Shown: positions 1 to 8,491, counted from the first letter of the stretch. The stretch is DNA of 64,000 nucleotides from Arthrobacter sp. SPG23 (GCF_000876655.1 NZ_JYCN01000025.1:124001-188000); one strand, 5' to 3'. Numbers and translations are program-made. Notes: generated by a model not told the origin, from the sequence alone.

Positions 1-651
1 CAGGTGGCCCACGGGCGTCCAGTAGGCCACGGAGGCCGCCACGAGCATGATGATGGCCAGGCCGATCACGAACGTTCCCAGGAACCGCAGGTCGCGGCGG
101 ATCAGCACCAAGAGGAAGACAGCCACGGCCACAAAGGCGCCGGTGGTGAGGAACTCGTACATGTTGCCCCACGGCACGCGGCCTGCACCGAGGGCACGCG
201 TGACCACACCCGCGGCGTGGATCACGGCACCCAGCACCGTCAGGGCAACCGCAACACGGGCGGGGACGCGGCGTTCGGCGGCATAGCGCATGTCGCCGTC
301 GGCGGTCTGCCCGGCGCCTGAACCGGCACCTTTGGACGCTCGGCCGGTAGCCGACGACGGCCGCTCGGCCCGGCCGGCAGGCCCGCTGACGTCCGAAGCT
401 GCGCGGTCAACATCAGCATCGGCATCGGCGCGCTCAACGGAGCCGCCTGCACCCACGCCGGCGCCCACCGGGACCTTGGCGGTCGCGGTCGCGGACGCGG
501 CGGCGGCAGCTTTGAGGTCAATCGCCCGGAGTGCCTTGCTGCTCTTGGCCAGGTCCCAGGCGAAGGCGATAAAGGCAACGGTGTACGTGCCGGCAGCCAG
601 GAGCATAAAGAGCTCGCTGTACTGGCCCATGGTTTCGTTGATGGGGAACAT
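1..651 (-). CDS. ccsB: Cytochrome c maturation protein CcsB/CcsA-type (ResC), C-terminus cut by the window edge
   Basis: Integral membrane subunit of the system II haem lyase that, with ResB, moves haem across the membrane and attaches it to apocytochrome c. Only the first 217 codons are in the window. Translation from 651 begins MFPINETMGQYSELFMLL, a hydrophobic first segment, followed by an Ala-rich cytoplasmic linker. Later comes RVPWGNMYEF, the sequence typical of CcsA/CcsB family members, then further membrane segments. Its ATG shares one base with the ResB stop (TAATG), so the two are translationally coupled. It is the last visible gene of the maturation operon. The family call is strong; the tryptophan-rich haem-binding WWD segment lies beyond the window. 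Confidence 0.9.
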   Translation of the reverse strand, partial: MFPINETMGQYSELFMLLAAGTYTVAFIAFAWDLAKSSKALRAIDLKAAAAASATATAKVPVGAGVGAGGSVERADADADVDRAASDVSGPAGRAERPSSATGRASKGAGSGAGQTADGDMRYAAERRVPARVAVALTVLGAVIHAAGVVTRALGAGRVPWGNMYEFLTTGAFVAVAVFLLVLIRRDLRFLGTFVIGLAIIMLVAASVAYWTPVGHL

Positions 652-2453
652 TACTGGTCCTTCTTCGACTCGGCTGAGCCTGCTGTTGACTGGATGAAGT
701 CTTCGTTGCGCGGTTCCGTGGACGCCTCGTTGGGGGCACTGCCTGCATGGACAGTGTCCGCCGGGCCATTATCCACCGTCCCGCTGGGAGCTTTCTGGGA
801 GTCCAGGCCCCATTCGTCCGTCAGCAGGCCGCGTATGGTTTCTGCTTCAGCCGCGAGGCGGTGGTCTTCGCCGCGGGCCAGGAGTCCGTATTCCACCATG
901 GTGCGGCCGTCCGGATGCGTGCCCGTGCGGACCCACACCCTGCGTCGGTTCACATACAGGGACGTCACCAGCCCGGCCACGGCAAGCAGGGCGAAAATCA
1001 GGGCGTACAGCTGGCCCGGGTTATGGTGGATGTCAACGCCGATGTAGCGCTTCACGCCGTCGAAGCTGATGGAGCCCTTGCCGTTCGGGAGCGTGTAGGT
1101 GCTGCCGGGAGCCAGGGTGATGCCGCCGGCGTCAAGGTTCCGGGCGTTGAGCGGCGTCAGCTTCTTAACATCGAGTTCGAAGACGTTCTGCGGGGAGCCG
1201 GCGTCCAGGCCGAGATCACCGAAGTACGAGTTCAGCGTGAGCTGCGGGTTGATCAGCTCCGGGTCCCCGCTGAAGGAAACGCCTTCCTCGGTGACGAATG
1301 CGGTGGGCAGGAAGAAGCCGGCGAACCCGAGCTGGTCCGGCCGGGCATCGGGTACCTTGATCACCACGGAGGAGTAGTAGTTGTCCCCCTGCAGCTTGGC
1401 CACCACGGGTCCCTGCATGGCAACATTGCCGGCGCCGTCGCGGATGGTGACCACGGGGGCGTAACCGTTGCCGGTGAGGTAGATGCTGGTGCCGCCCAGG
1501 CTGACGGGATCGTTGACCTTCAGCACCTGCTTCTCGGGCGCCGCGTCCGGGGTTTCCCGGGTGGTCACGTCCGCCTTGAAGTCGATGGGCTGGCCAAACT
1601 TGCCCTTCGATTCGCGGTCGAACGTGATCTGGAACTTGTCCAGCTGGATGGAGTAGGGCTGGAGCTGGCTGCTCTGGAAGTTGGTGCCCGGGGTGAACTG
1701 GTCGTAACCCACCAGGGTGTTCACGAAGGTGTCGCCCTCCACCAGGATCCGCTGCCCGCTGTAGCCGAACAGGCCGCCGGCCGCCACGGACACCAGGACG
1801 CCGATCAGCGAGGTGTGGAACACCAGGTTGCCCACTTCCTTCAGGAAGCCGCGCTCGGCCCCCAAAGAGGGCCGCGCGCCGTCGTCGCCCCTGACATCCA
1901 CGCGGTAGCCGCGCTTCTTCAGCTTCGCGGCAGCGTCCGTAATAGCGCGCGACGCCGGGATCCCGGCGTCCGCGGGGATCACGAGTGTGCCGTATTCGGG
2001 CAGGCGGGAGAGCCTGGCCGGAGTCCGCGGGGGCTGGGAGCGCATTGCCTTGTAGTGGGCAATGGCGCGGGGAACCACGCAGCCGATCAGCGAGATGAAC
2101 AACAGGATGTAGATGGCGGAGAACCACGCGGAGGAGTAGACGTCGTAGAGCTGGAGGGAATCCAGGATCTTGCCGTACTCGGGGTGGTCCTTGATGTACT
2201 GCGTGACGATCGAAGGGTTCGCGGGCCGCTGCGGGAACAGGGATCCGGGCACCGCGGCAACAGCCAGCAGCAGGAGCAGGAACAACGCGGTGCGCATGCT
2301 GGTCAGCTGGGTCCAGGCCCAGCGGAGCATGCCCTTGATTCCCAGCGCCGGAAGGGCGGCTTCCGCCTTGGCGTTGGCCACCGGGGTGGCTGTAGCGTTG
2401 TCCGGTGTTTTTTGCGGTGCAGGCTTCTTCTTGTCGTTCACTCGCTCGCTCAT
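651..2453 (-). CDS. resB: Cytochrome c biogenesis protein ResB
   Basis: 600-residue partner of CcsB in the system II cytochrome c synthase. The start chosen (MSERVNDKKKPAP) overlaps the ccdA stop by one base (TGATG), while the open frame upstream of it only shadows ccdA. A charged, Ala-rich N-terminal tail of about 45 residues precedes the first membrane segment (TALFLLLLLAVAAVPGSLFPQ). A second segment follows (SAIYILLFISLIGCVVPRA), then a third near residue 190, a large extracytoplasmic domain, and a last segment (LYALIFALLAVAGLVTSLYV) before an acidic tail. This is the usual ResB topology. The tail is rich in Glu and Ser and probably disordered. Confidence 0.93.
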   Translation of the reverse strand: MSERVNDKKKPAPQKTPDNATATPVANAKAEAALPALGIKGMLRWAWTQLTSMRTALFLLLLLAVAAVPGSLFPQRPANPSIVTQYIKDHPEYGKILDSLQLYDVYSSAWFSAIYILLFISLIGCVVPRAIAHYKAMRSQPPRTPARLSRLPEYGTLVIPADAGIPASRAITDAAAKLKKRGYRVDVRGDDGARPSLGAERGFLKEVGNLVFHTSLIGVLVSVAAGGLFGYSGQRILVEGDTFVNTLVGYDQFTPGTNFQSSQLQPYSIQLDKFQITFDRESKGKFGQPIDFKADVTTRETPDAAPEKQVLKVNDPVSLGGTSIYLTGNGYAPVVTIRDGAGNVAMQGPVVAKLQGDNYYSSVVIKVPDARPDQLGFAGFFLPTAFVTEEGVSFSGDPELINPQLTLNSYFGDLGLDAGSPQNVFELDVKKLTPLNARNLDAGGITLAPGSTYTLPNGKGSISFDGVKRYIGVDIHHNPGQLYALIFALLAVAGLVTSLYVNRRRVWVRTGTHPDGRTMVEYGLLARGEDHRLAAEAETIRGLLTDEWGLDSQKAPSGTVDNGPADTVHAGSAPNEASTEPRNEDFIQSTAGSAESKKDQ

Positions 2454-3208
2454 CAGATCGGCAATTTCACATCGGTTTGGAACCAGTACTGCAACCCGGA
2501 AACCCAGGCACCCCACACGCCGCTGGCCATCAAGAGGCCGAGGACCACCAGGATTCCTCCGCCGATCCGCTGGATGGCGAGCCGGTGCTTGCGGAAGAAG
2601 GACATCACACCGACGCCCCGGCGCACGGCCAGGGCAATCAGCAGGAAGGGGATGCCCAGTCCGAGGCTGTAGACGAAGGCCAGGAAAGCGCCCTTGGCGG
2701 CGGAGGACCCGCCGGACATGCTCAGCAGTTGGACGGCGGAGTACGTGGGGCCGATGCACGGCGCCCACCCCAGGCCGAAGGTGATGCCCAGCAACGGCGC
2801 TCCCCACAGCCCGGCAGGAGGCTTGGCGTGGATCTTGGCGTCCCGCTGCAGCCAGCCGAAGCCACCCATGAACACCACGCCCATAATGATCACGAGGACG
2901 CCCAGCACCTGCGTGATCCAGGCGTTCTGGCCGCCGCTGATCATGGATCCCAGCTGGCCGAACGCTCCGCCCAGCAGGACAAAAATCACCGAGAAGCCGA
3001 GCACGAACAGGCCGATTCCGGCCAGCATCCGGCCGCGCTTCTGCTTCTCCAGGTCCACGCCTGTCAGTCCGGTGACGTAGCCGAGGTAGCCCGGCACCAG
3101 CGGAAGGACGCACGGTGAGAGGAAGGAGACGAGTCCGGCGAGCAGTGCCACGGGAATGGCAAGCAGCAGGGAACCGTTCAGGATGGCTTCGGCGAAGGGG
3201 CTGTTCAC
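2453..3208 (-). CDS. ccdA: Cytochrome c biogenesis protein CcdA (thiol-disulfide electron transporter)
   Basis: 251-residue polytopic membrane protein that passes reducing equivalents from cytoplasmic thioredoxin to an extracytoplasmic thioredoxin-like protein, keeping apocytochrome CXXCH cysteines reduced. Segment 1 carries LVSFLSPCVLPLVPGYLGY, the hallmark of the DsbD/CcdA family with its reactive Cys. The partner Cys sits in LGWAPCIGPTYSA. About six hydrophobic segments can be traced. It lies 16 bases downstream of the TlpA/ResA-like gene, its expected redox partner, and overlaps resB by one base. Confidence 0.95.
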   Translation of the reverse strand: MNSPFAEAILNGSLLLAIPVALLAGLVSFLSPCVLPLVPGYLGYVTGLTGVDLEKQKRGRMLAGIGLFVLGFSVIFVLLGGAFGQLGSMISGGQNAWITQVLGVLVIIMGVVFMGGFGWLQRDAKIHAKPPAGLWGAPLLGITFGLGWAPCIGPTYSAVQLLSMSGGSSAAKGAFLAFVYSLGLGIPFLLIALAVRRGVGVMSFFRKHRLAIQRIGGGILVVLGLLMASGVWGAWVSGLQYWFQTDVKLPI

Positions 3209-3224
3209 GGTACGGGCGCCGCCG

Positions 3225-3875
3225 TTACTCTGCCACGGCGGCGGTAATGAGGGCCTTGAGTGTGCCCTTTTGGATTTCGCCCAGGACCCGGGAGGCTACC
3301 CGGCCCTGCTTGTCCAGCACCAGCGTGGTGGGCACGGCACCGGGAGGAACTAGCCCGGACACGGCCAGGAGCACGCCGCCGTCCTTGTCATTGAAGCTGG
3401 GGTAGGTCAGGTTGAAAGTCTTGTCGAACGCCTCAGCGGCCGCCTTCTCGTCCCGGAGGTTCACGCCGTAGAACTGCACGCCCTGCCCCTTGAATTCCTG
3501 GTGGAGGGCTTCCAGCGACGGCGCCTCGACGCGGCACGGCGCACACGCAGCGAACCAGAAGTTGAGCACGGTGACCTTGCCGACGAAGTCCGCGGGCTCC
3601 ACTGCGGTGCCGTCGAAGAGGGTCCCCTTGATGGTGACGGCGGACTTACGGTCGGCAGCGGCGAATTCGGTCACGGACCCGTCGCCGGCCACGTAGTTCT
3701 TGTTGTCCCCGGCCTTGGCCTGTTTGGCCAGTGCATCCTCCTGGGCGCACGCAGAAAGGCCCAGGGTAAGGGCGGCCAGCCCCAGACCGCCTGCGGCCAG
3801 GACACTGCGGCGCGAGGCGCAGCGCATCACTTTGCTGTCCGCGCTGCCTGAGTTGTTGACGTTGGATCCGGACAC
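3225..3875 (-). CDS. TlpA/ResA-like thioredoxin-fold lipoprotein
   Basis: 216-residue extracytoplasmic thiol-disulfide oxidoreductase, likely the ResA-type reductant of apocytochrome c fed by CcdA. The N-terminus has a Tat-like double Arg (SRRSVLAAGG) and a lipobox LSAC at about residues 39-42, so it is probably a membrane-anchored lipoprotein. The thioredoxin domain follows, with active site WFAACAPCRVEAP (CAPC rather than thioredoxin CGPC) and a later VPTTLVLD segment holding the cis-Pro region. The GTG start lies two bases after the preceding gene's TGA, which supports coupling. Confidence 0.9.
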   Translation of the reverse strand: MSGSNVNNSGSADSKVMRCASRRSVLAAGGLGLAALTLGLSACAQEDALAKQAKAGDNKNYVAGDGSVTEFAAADRKSAVTIKGTLFDGTAVEPADFVGKVTVLNFWFAACAPCRVEAPSLEALHQEFKGQGVQFYGVNLRDEKAAAEAFDKTFNLTYPSFNDKDGGVLLAVSGLVPPGAVPTTLVLDKQGRVASRVLGEIQKGTLKALITAAVAE

Positions 3876-3877
3876 GC

Positions 3878-4543
3878 TCAGGCCCCCGGAGTGCTCGAGG
3901 CGCCGGGCAAAAGCGCGGCAGCGGGCTCACTGTAGTCCACGCGGAGGAGGGTGCCGTCGTCGTCGAACACCAGCGAGGTGATGGACGTCAGGGTGCATTC
4001 CCGCTTGCGGGGATCGTGCCAGAGGGGTTTACCCTCGGCGCTCAGGCGGGTGGACCAGATGGGGAGCTGGTGGCTGACCAGGATGGCCTCGGCATCGTCG
4101 CCGCCCAGCTCGATGGCGCGGCGGCGGGCATCCTGGACGGCGGCAATAACGCGGGCCGCCTGGTCCTTGTAGGGCTCGCCCCATGACGGAACAAACGGAT
4201 TGCGCAGGTGCAGCCAGTGCTTGGGCTTGAGGAGCTCCGCCTTGTTGACCCGGAGTCCTTCGAAGTGGTTTCCGGCTTCAATGATGCGGGCCTCGGTGTG
4301 GATTTCGAGGTTTAGCGCTTCCGAAATGGGGAGGGCGGTTTCCTGCGCGCGGGTGAGTGGCGAGGCCACCAGATGCACAATGTTCGCCCCGCCGGCAACG
4401 CGGTCGCTGAAGTGCACAGCGAGCGTCCTGGCCATCTGCTGCCCGAGTTCGGAGAGGTGGAATTCCGGCAGCCGTCCGTAGAGGACGCCGTCCGGATTAT
4501 GGACCTCGCCGTGGCGGAGGAGATGAACAGTGGCTTGGGGCAT
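3878..4543 (-). CDS. Histidine phosphatase (phosphoglycerate mutase-like) family protein
   Basis: 221 residues of the histidine phosphatase superfamily. HLLRHGEVHNPDG contains the RHG motif whose His takes the phosphoryl group. VASPLTRAQETA supplies the second conserved Arg, EAGNHFEG the acid residue, and AILVSHQLPI the second catalytic His. The substrate cannot be told from sequence, and the protein is more likely a small phosphatase than glycolytic mutase. It is the first gene of the cytochrome c maturation operon, in which the next gene starts two bases after its stop. A direct role in cytochrome maturation is not implied. Confidence 0.85.
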   Translation of the reverse strand: MPQATVHLLRHGEVHNPDGVLYGRLPEFHLSELGQQMARTLAVHFSDRVAGGANIVHLVASPLTRAQETALPISEALNLEIHTEARIIEAGNHFEGLRVNKAELLKPKHWLHLRNPFVPSWGEPYKDQAARVIAAVQDARRRAIELGGDDAEAILVSHQLPIWSTRLSAEGKPLWHDPRKRECTLTSITSLVFDDDGTLLRVDYSEPAAALLPGASSTPGA

Positions 4544-4582
4544 GTGTACCAGTTTCTCAAAGATGTCGGGTGATCTGAAATC

Positions 4583-4599
4583 TTCTACAAGGAGTAGAA
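4583..4599. promoter_or_regulatory. Inverted repeat in the divergent phosphoglycerate mutase/yceI intergenic region
   Basis: TTCTAC and GTAGAA face each other across AAGGA, a 17-base dyad. It lies 40 bases upstream of the minus-strand gene and 165 bases upstream of yceI. A second small palindrome, ATGCAAATGCAT, sits at 4642-4653, just before a TATACT hexamer (4657-4662) that could be a -10 for yceI. The size suggests a MarR- or TetR-type operator, but no such regulator gene is adjacent. This is a guess from symmetry alone. Confidence 0.35.
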
Positions 4600-4763
4600 C
4601 TTAGGAGTTTTCAAAAATGTTCCCCGGAGTTGGAATAAAAGATGCAAATGCATGTTTATACTGGGTGAAGCAGTTAGTTGAGACTTCAAGCAAGAAGGAT
4701 CAGCTGGCGATCAGATGTCCTTCCGCAAGAGTCTTTCCACCACAGATCACAAGGAGCAACACC

Positions 4764-5312
4764 ATGGCACTGCCCGCCAACGTCACCACCGGCACCTGGA
4801 CCCTCGACAACTCCCACAGCGAAATCGGCTTCACCGTGCGCCACGCAGGAATCAGCAAGGTCCGCGGCCAGTTCAAAGACGCCGCGGCGACCCTGGAACT
4901 TTCCGAGAACGTTGCCGAATCCAAGGTCAACGCCACCATCCAGACCGCCAGCTTTGACTCGGGCGACGTCAACCGCGACGGCCACGTCCGCGGCGAAGAC
5001 TTCTTCGACGTCGAGAAGTTCCCGGAAATCTCCTTCGTTTCCAACGCCATCGTTCCCAAGGGCGACGCCTACGAGCTTCAGGGCGATCTGACCATCAAGG
5101 GCGTCACCCGCCCCGTGGCCCTCGAGACCGAGCTCCACGGTGTGGCTGTCGATCCCTTCGGCAACACCCGCGCCGGCCTGACCGCCGAAACCACCATCAG
5201 CCGCAAGGACTTCGGCCTGACCTGGAACGCCGTCCTCGAAGCCGGCGGCGTGCTTGTCAGCGACAAGGTTGGCATCAACCTCGAGCTCGCGTTCATCGCA
5301 CCTGCCGCGTAG
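4764..5312 (+). CDS. YceI family lipid-binding protein
   Basis: 182-residue YceI-domain protein, a lipocalin-like beta barrel that binds polyisoprenoid or similar lipids. The start at ATG 4764 follows AAGGAG at 4751-4756, and the frame open upstream of it is not used. The N-terminus reads TGTWTLDNSHSEIGFTVRHAG, the typical first strands, and GDLTIKGVTRPV is the second family signature. There is no signal peptide, so it is probably cytoplasmic, as in many actinobacterial members. A strong terminator follows, so it is monocistronic. The exact ligand is unknown. Confidence 0.92.
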   Translation: MALPANVTTGTWTLDNSHSEIGFTVRHAGISKVRGQFKDAAATLELSENVAESKVNATIQTASFDSGDVNRDGHVRGEDFFDVEKFPEISFVSNAIVPKGDAYELQGDLTIKGVTRPVALETELHGVAVDPFGNTRAGLTAETTISRKDFGLTWNAVLEAGGVLVSDKVGINLELAFIAPAA

Positions 5313-5330
5313 TTACTGCGCTTAGTCGAC

Positions 5331-5373
5331 ACACAGCACCCGCACCGTCACCGCGACGGAGCGGGTGCTGTGT
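5331..5373 (+). terminator. Terminator hairpin after yceI
   Basis: A perfect 13-base stem, ACACAGCACCCGC (5331-5343) with GCGGGTGCTGTGT (5361-5373). The loop holds a further 5-base stem (CCGTC/GACGG). Only a short T run follows, so termination may rest mostly on stem strength. Confidence 0.8.
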
Positions 5374-5531
5374 TTAACGCGGTTTGCTATGCCTCACGCT
5401 CCCGCGTGCGCCGGCGCGCCCGCCGACGCACCCCGGGCCGCATCATCCGGCCGCATCATCCGGCCGGCCGGAATACCTCTCCGGAATGATCCACCCTCGA
5501 GCCAGAGCGGGGTACGGTTGAACCAAACCAT

Positions 5532-5601
5532 GCTGGGGGCAGGGAACCGTTTCTGATCCCGGTACCCGTTTAGTCAGTTGTCGACCCGCAAAGGACCAAC
5601 T
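5532..5601 (+). promoter_or_regulatory. Conserved 70-base 5' leader of the first Q/Y-rich membrane protein
   Basis: The stretch beginning GCTGGGGGCAGG is closely matched by 6500-6570 before the next gene. The shared blocks are GCTGGGGGCAGG, CTGATCCCGGT, CCCGTT, CAGT, and CAAAGGA before the ATG. The duplication therefore included the leader. It may contain the promoter and translation start signals; function is not known. Confidence 0.5.
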
Positions 5602-6318
5602 ATGAGCACGCCCCCAGCAAACCCGGCCAACCCGAACGAACCGGAGAACGGCAAGCCTGGCCCCGACGCTCCGCAGCCCGGCCAGCAGCCCCCGGCAGCG
5701 CCCCAGTACGGCCAAAACGCCCCGCAGTACGGGCAGCAGCAGTATGGGCAGAACGCTCCCCAGTTCGGCCAGCAGCCATACGGCCAGGCGCCGCAGCAGT
5801 ATGGCCAGTCCCCGTACGCCCAGTACCCGTCCGAACAGCCGCAGGGTGCCGCAGCCGGCGGGGTCCCGAAAATGGTCAACAATGCGTTCTGGATGATCGT
5901 TGCGGCGGGCGTCCTCTATGTCATTTCCATGCTGATAGCCATCCCCGCGCTGAACGATCCGGCTATGCGGAGCCAGTTCGAGGATCAGATGAGGGCCAGC
6001 GGGGCGGACGTGGATTTCGAGTCCATCAAGCCCGTTATCATCGGCATGATGGTGGTGATCGGCCTTATCGGCGCCGGCCTGTACGCCCTGGTCGCCTTCA
6101 ACGTGCGCAAGGGCAAGAACTGGGCACGCATCCTGGGCACCGTCCTGGCCGCCCTGTCGATTTTCAGCCTGTTTCCGTTGAGCATCGGCACCATCTCGGC
6201 ACTGCTTGGCATCGCGGCCATCGTGATGCTCTACCTCCCGGCGTCGGCACCCTACTTCCAGAAGCAGCAGCCTTTCGGCGGCCCCTACTCGCAGCCGGGT
6301 AACCCGTACGGCCGCTAA
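5602..6318 (+). CDS. Membrane protein with a P/Q/G/Y-rich N-terminal repeat region
   Basis: 238 residues; no specific function is recognised. The start at ATG 5602 follows AAGGA (5591-5595). Residues 1-90 are a low-complexity, likely disordered tail dense in Pro, Gln, Gly and Tyr, with repeated QYGQ, QFGQ and PYGQ units. The rest carries about four hydrophobic segments, beginning at NNAFWMIVAAGVLYVISML. A conserved loop GADVDFESIK lies between segments 1 and 2, and FNVRKGKNWARILGTVLA follows segment 2. The gene downstream is a paralog, so the pair arose by tandem duplication. Such tails in actinobacterial membrane proteins often mediate self-association, but that is only inference here. Confidence 0.8.
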   Translation: MSTPPANPANPNEPENGKPGPDAPQPGQQPPAAPQYGQNAPQYGQQQYGQNAPQFGQQPYGQAPQQYGQSPYAQYPSEQPQGAAAGGVPKMVNNAFWMIVAAGVLYVISMLIAIPALNDPAMRSQFEDQMRASGADVDFESIKPVIIGMMVVIGLIGAGLYALVAFNVRKGKNWARILGTVLAALSIFSLFPLSIGTISALLGIAAIVMLYLPASAPYFQKQQPFGGPYSQPGNPYGR

Positions 6319-6347
6319 CCGCGTCAGCACCACCGTTCCACAGCCAG

Positions 6348-6408
6348 AGGGCGTGGACTTTGGACGGCCCAGGCGAGATCAATCGCCAGCCTCCGGAGTC
6401 CGCGCCCT
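6348..6408 (+). terminator. Hairpin between the two paralogous membrane protein genes
   Basis: AGGGCGTGGACT (6348-6359) pairs with AGTCCGCGCCCT (6397-6408), with one G-U pair. An inner stem, GGCGA/TCGCC, lies in the loop, and TTT follows. It probably ends transcription of the first paralog and gives the second its own promoter. Confidence 0.7.
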
Positions 6409-6499
6409 TTGCGTTGGTCCGGATGCCTCTTGAGCCGAAATTGAGGCGGAAACTATGCACAGATAGCCCCTGCACGCGGTACCGTGTTAGCAAAATCAC

Positions 6500-6570
6500 G
6501 CTGGGGGCAGGATGATGTGGCTGATCCCGGTGGGCCCGTTACTCAGTAACCGACTTGCAAAGGATCAACC
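6500..6570 (+). promoter_or_regulatory. Duplicated 5' leader of the second Q/Y-rich membrane protein
   Basis: Second copy of the leader seen at 5532-5601, with the same block order and almost the same distance to the ATG (71 versus 70 bases). It diverges mainly in the segment after GGCAGG. Confidence 0.5.
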
Positions 6571-7326
6571 ATGAGCACTCCGCCCGTCCCGCCGTCGTAC
6601 CCCGGCGATTCCGCATCCGGCGGTCAGTACGGCCAGGCGCCGCAGTACGCACAGCCCCCATACGGCCAGGGCCCCTCACAGTACGCGCAAGCGCCCCAGT
6701 ACGCGCAGCCCCAGTACGCGCAGCCCCAGTTCGGGCAGCCGCAATACGGTCAGGCACCCCAGTTCGGGCAGCCGCAGCAGTTCGGGCAGCCGCAGCAGTT
6801 CGGGCAGCAGCAGCAGTACATGGTCTACCCGTCGGAAATGCCGCAACGGGGAAACTCGGCGGCAAGCGCCGCTCCCCCGCTGGTGAATGCCTCCTTCTGG
6901 CTGCTGGTCCTCGCCTGCCTCCTGTGGGCTGGCTCGGTGTTCCTCTCGCTGGGTTCAATCGACGACCCCGCCATGCGCCGGCAGTTCGACGCAAGGCTGG
7001 CAACCAGCGGGGCTGACATGGATTTTGAGGCCCTCAAGGGCATCATCGTCGGAATGGTGGTGCTGATGGCTGCCATCGGGGTGCTGATGTATGCGCTGGT
7101 GGCGTTCAACATTCGGAAGGGGCGGAACTGGGCCCGGGTCCTTGGCACCGTCCTGGCGGCATTCTCCCTGCTGGGCGTTCTGCAAATGGGGCTGGGCACG
7201 CCGGCCATCCTGGCCGGGGTCGCTGCGATGGTGCTCCTGTACCTCCCCGCCGCGGCGCCGTATTTCAGGAGGTACCACCCGTTCGCAAGCCCTTACGGGC
7301 AGCCGGGTTACCCTTACGGCCGCTAA
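6571..7326 (+). CDS. Paralogous membrane protein with a Q/Y/A-rich N-terminal repeat region
   Basis: 251 residues, tandem paralog of the gene at 5602. The N-terminal tail (about residues 10-90) is richer in PQYAQ and PQFGQ units than the first copy and includes a run of FGQPQQ repeats. The membrane part aligns along its length: NASFWLLVLACLLWAGSVFL, then GADMDFEALKGIIVGMV, then FNIRKGRNWARVLGTVLA. Both end in YG(Q)PGYPYGR-like tails. The conserved charged loop between segments suggests a shared function. The RBS AAAGGA lies 10 bases before the ATG. Function unknown. Confidence 0.8.
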   Translation: MSTPPVPPSYPGDSASGGQYGQAPQYAQPPYGQGPSQYAQAPQYAQPQYAQPQFGQPQYGQAPQFGQPQQFGQPQQFGQQQQYMVYPSEMPQRGNSAASAAPPLVNASFWLLVLACLLWAGSVFLSLGSIDDPAMRRQFDARLATSGADMDFEALKGIIVGMVVLMAAIGVLMYALVAFNIRKGRNWARVLGTVLAAFSLLGVLQMGLGTPAILAGVAAMVLLYLPAAAPYFRRYHPFASPYGQPGYPYGR

Positions 7327-7364
7327 CGCCTGAACGGAGGGTGTACCGGCCGCCAACGGCGGTG

Positions 7365-8093
7365 CTACTCGCCGTCGTCCGGGGACTGGATCCGCTGGGC
7401 GTGGTAGGCCAGGATCTGGAGCTCGGTGGCCATGTCAACCTTGCGCAGGTTCACGCCCGGCGGCACCTGAAGCATGACCGGCGCAAAGCTGAGGATGCTC
7501 CGCACTCCGGCGGCGATGACGCGGTCGCACACGCCCTGCGCCACGGCGGCTGGCAGTGCCAGCACCACCATGTTGGCGCCGGTCCGCTGGAGGACCGGTT
7601 CGAGGTCCGCTACGTCGCTGACCCGCAGCCAGCCCACCTCATTGCCCACCACCATCTGGTCGGCATCGAAAATGGCCACGACGTCGAATCCCCGCGATTC
7701 GAAGCCGCCATACCGCGCCAGGGCCTTGCCGAGGTTACCTGCGCCCACGATTGCCACTTTCCAGTCGCGGGTGAGTCCGAGTGCGGCCGAAATGTTGCGG
7801 CTGAGGTACTGCACTTCGTAGCCAACCCCGCGAGTGCCGTAGGACCCCACGTGCGAGAGGTCCTTACGGAGGGTGGACGAGCTGACGCCGGAAGCTTCCG
7901 CCAGGGACTCGGAGGAGACGCGTTCCACGCCTTCGGCCAGCATGGTGGTGAGGGCGCGCAAATAGATGGTCAGCCGTGCCACGGCCGCGGGCGGAATCTG
8001 CTTGGCCGCAGTTCCGCTGTCCCCGTGCACAGCCTCGGGGGATGAATCCAGCGAAGTCACTATCTGCTCCATTGCGTCGCGTTGTGAGTCCAC
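7365..8093 (-). CDS. rex: Redox-sensing transcriptional repressor Rex
   Basis: 242 residues. Rex senses the NADH/NAD+ ratio and represses respiratory and fermentative genes when NADH is low. An N-terminal winged helix spans about residues 35-85 (SSESLAEASGVSSSTLRKDL then SHVGSYGTRGVGY). A Rossmann domain begins with VAIVGAGNLGKALARYGGF. The C-terminal swapped helix is present. The start is GTG 8093 or ATG 8072; the second is nearer the length of other family members. The extra Ser/Pro-rich N-terminal 30 residues are common in actinobacterial Rex. I did not find a convincing TTGTGAA-N4-TTCACAA box in the window, so its targets lie elsewhere. Confidence 0.95.
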   Translation of the reverse strand: MDSQRDAMEQIVTSLDSSPEAVHGDSGTAAKQIPPAAVARLTIYLRALTTMLAEGVERVSSESLAEASGVSSSTLRKDLSHVGSYGTRGVGYEVQYLSRNISAALGLTRDWKVAIVGAGNLGKALARYGGFESRGFDVVAIFDADQMVVGNEVGWLRVSDVADLEPVLQRTGANMVVLALPAAVAQGVCDRVIAAGVRSILSFAPVMLQVPPGVNLRKVDMATELQILAYHAQRIQSPDDGE

Positions 8094-8138
8094 TCTAGAG
8101 CCCCGTCCGCGCTGCCAACAAAGCAGGAGTCGCCGCGC

Positions 8139-8393
8139 CTACTTGGCCACGGCCTGGCGAAGGATCCGTTCCAAGCGGGTTTCATCGATCTTCCAGAAGT
8201 CACGCTGGATCCCGTCCACCAGCACCACGGGGATCTCTTCTGCGTAACGCTCGCGCAGCTCCGGCTGGTTATCCACCAGTTGTTCCGTCCACTCAAGTCC
8301 CAAAGCGGCAGTGACCCGTCCGACGGCGTCGCGCGCGGCCTCGCAGAGGTGGCAGTCAGCTTTGGTGATCAGGACGACGTCGGGTTTTGCCAT
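8139..8393 (-). CDS. Glutaredoxin-like (DUF836) family protein
   Basis: 84 residues with a thioredoxin fold. VVLITKADCHLCEAARDAV carries a CHLC pair at the N-terminus of helix 1, and EEIPVVLVDG supplies the cis-Pro. The length matches the small glutaredoxin-like DUF836 family often found next to rex and a HAD phosphatase in actinobacteria. Its substrate is unknown. It is 45 bases upstream of rex on the same strand and may be co-transcribed with it. Confidence 0.85.
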   Translation of the reverse strand: MAKPDVVLITKADCHLCEAARDAVGRVTAALGLEWTEQLVDNQPELRERYAEEIPVVLVDGIQRDFWKIDETRLERILRQAVAK

Positions 8394-8491
8394 GCCTTAA
8401 CCGTAGCCCGGGCTGCCGCCCCGCCGCGACGGCGGGGCCACGACAGCCGGGCCGGGACAGCGTGGAGTCGACCATTGACTAGACTCAAGTC

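Noticed and set aside
747..2672. A 641-codon open frame on the plus strand opposite resB and ccdA
   Set aside because: It is antisense to two well-recognised genes, has a composition of His/Gly/Gln-rich repeats typical of frames opposite high-GC genes, and matches no family.
6640..6820. CRISPR-like or tandem DNA repeat
   Set aside because: The periodicity comes from coding of QYGQ/QFGQ units within an intact gene; there are no unique spacers.
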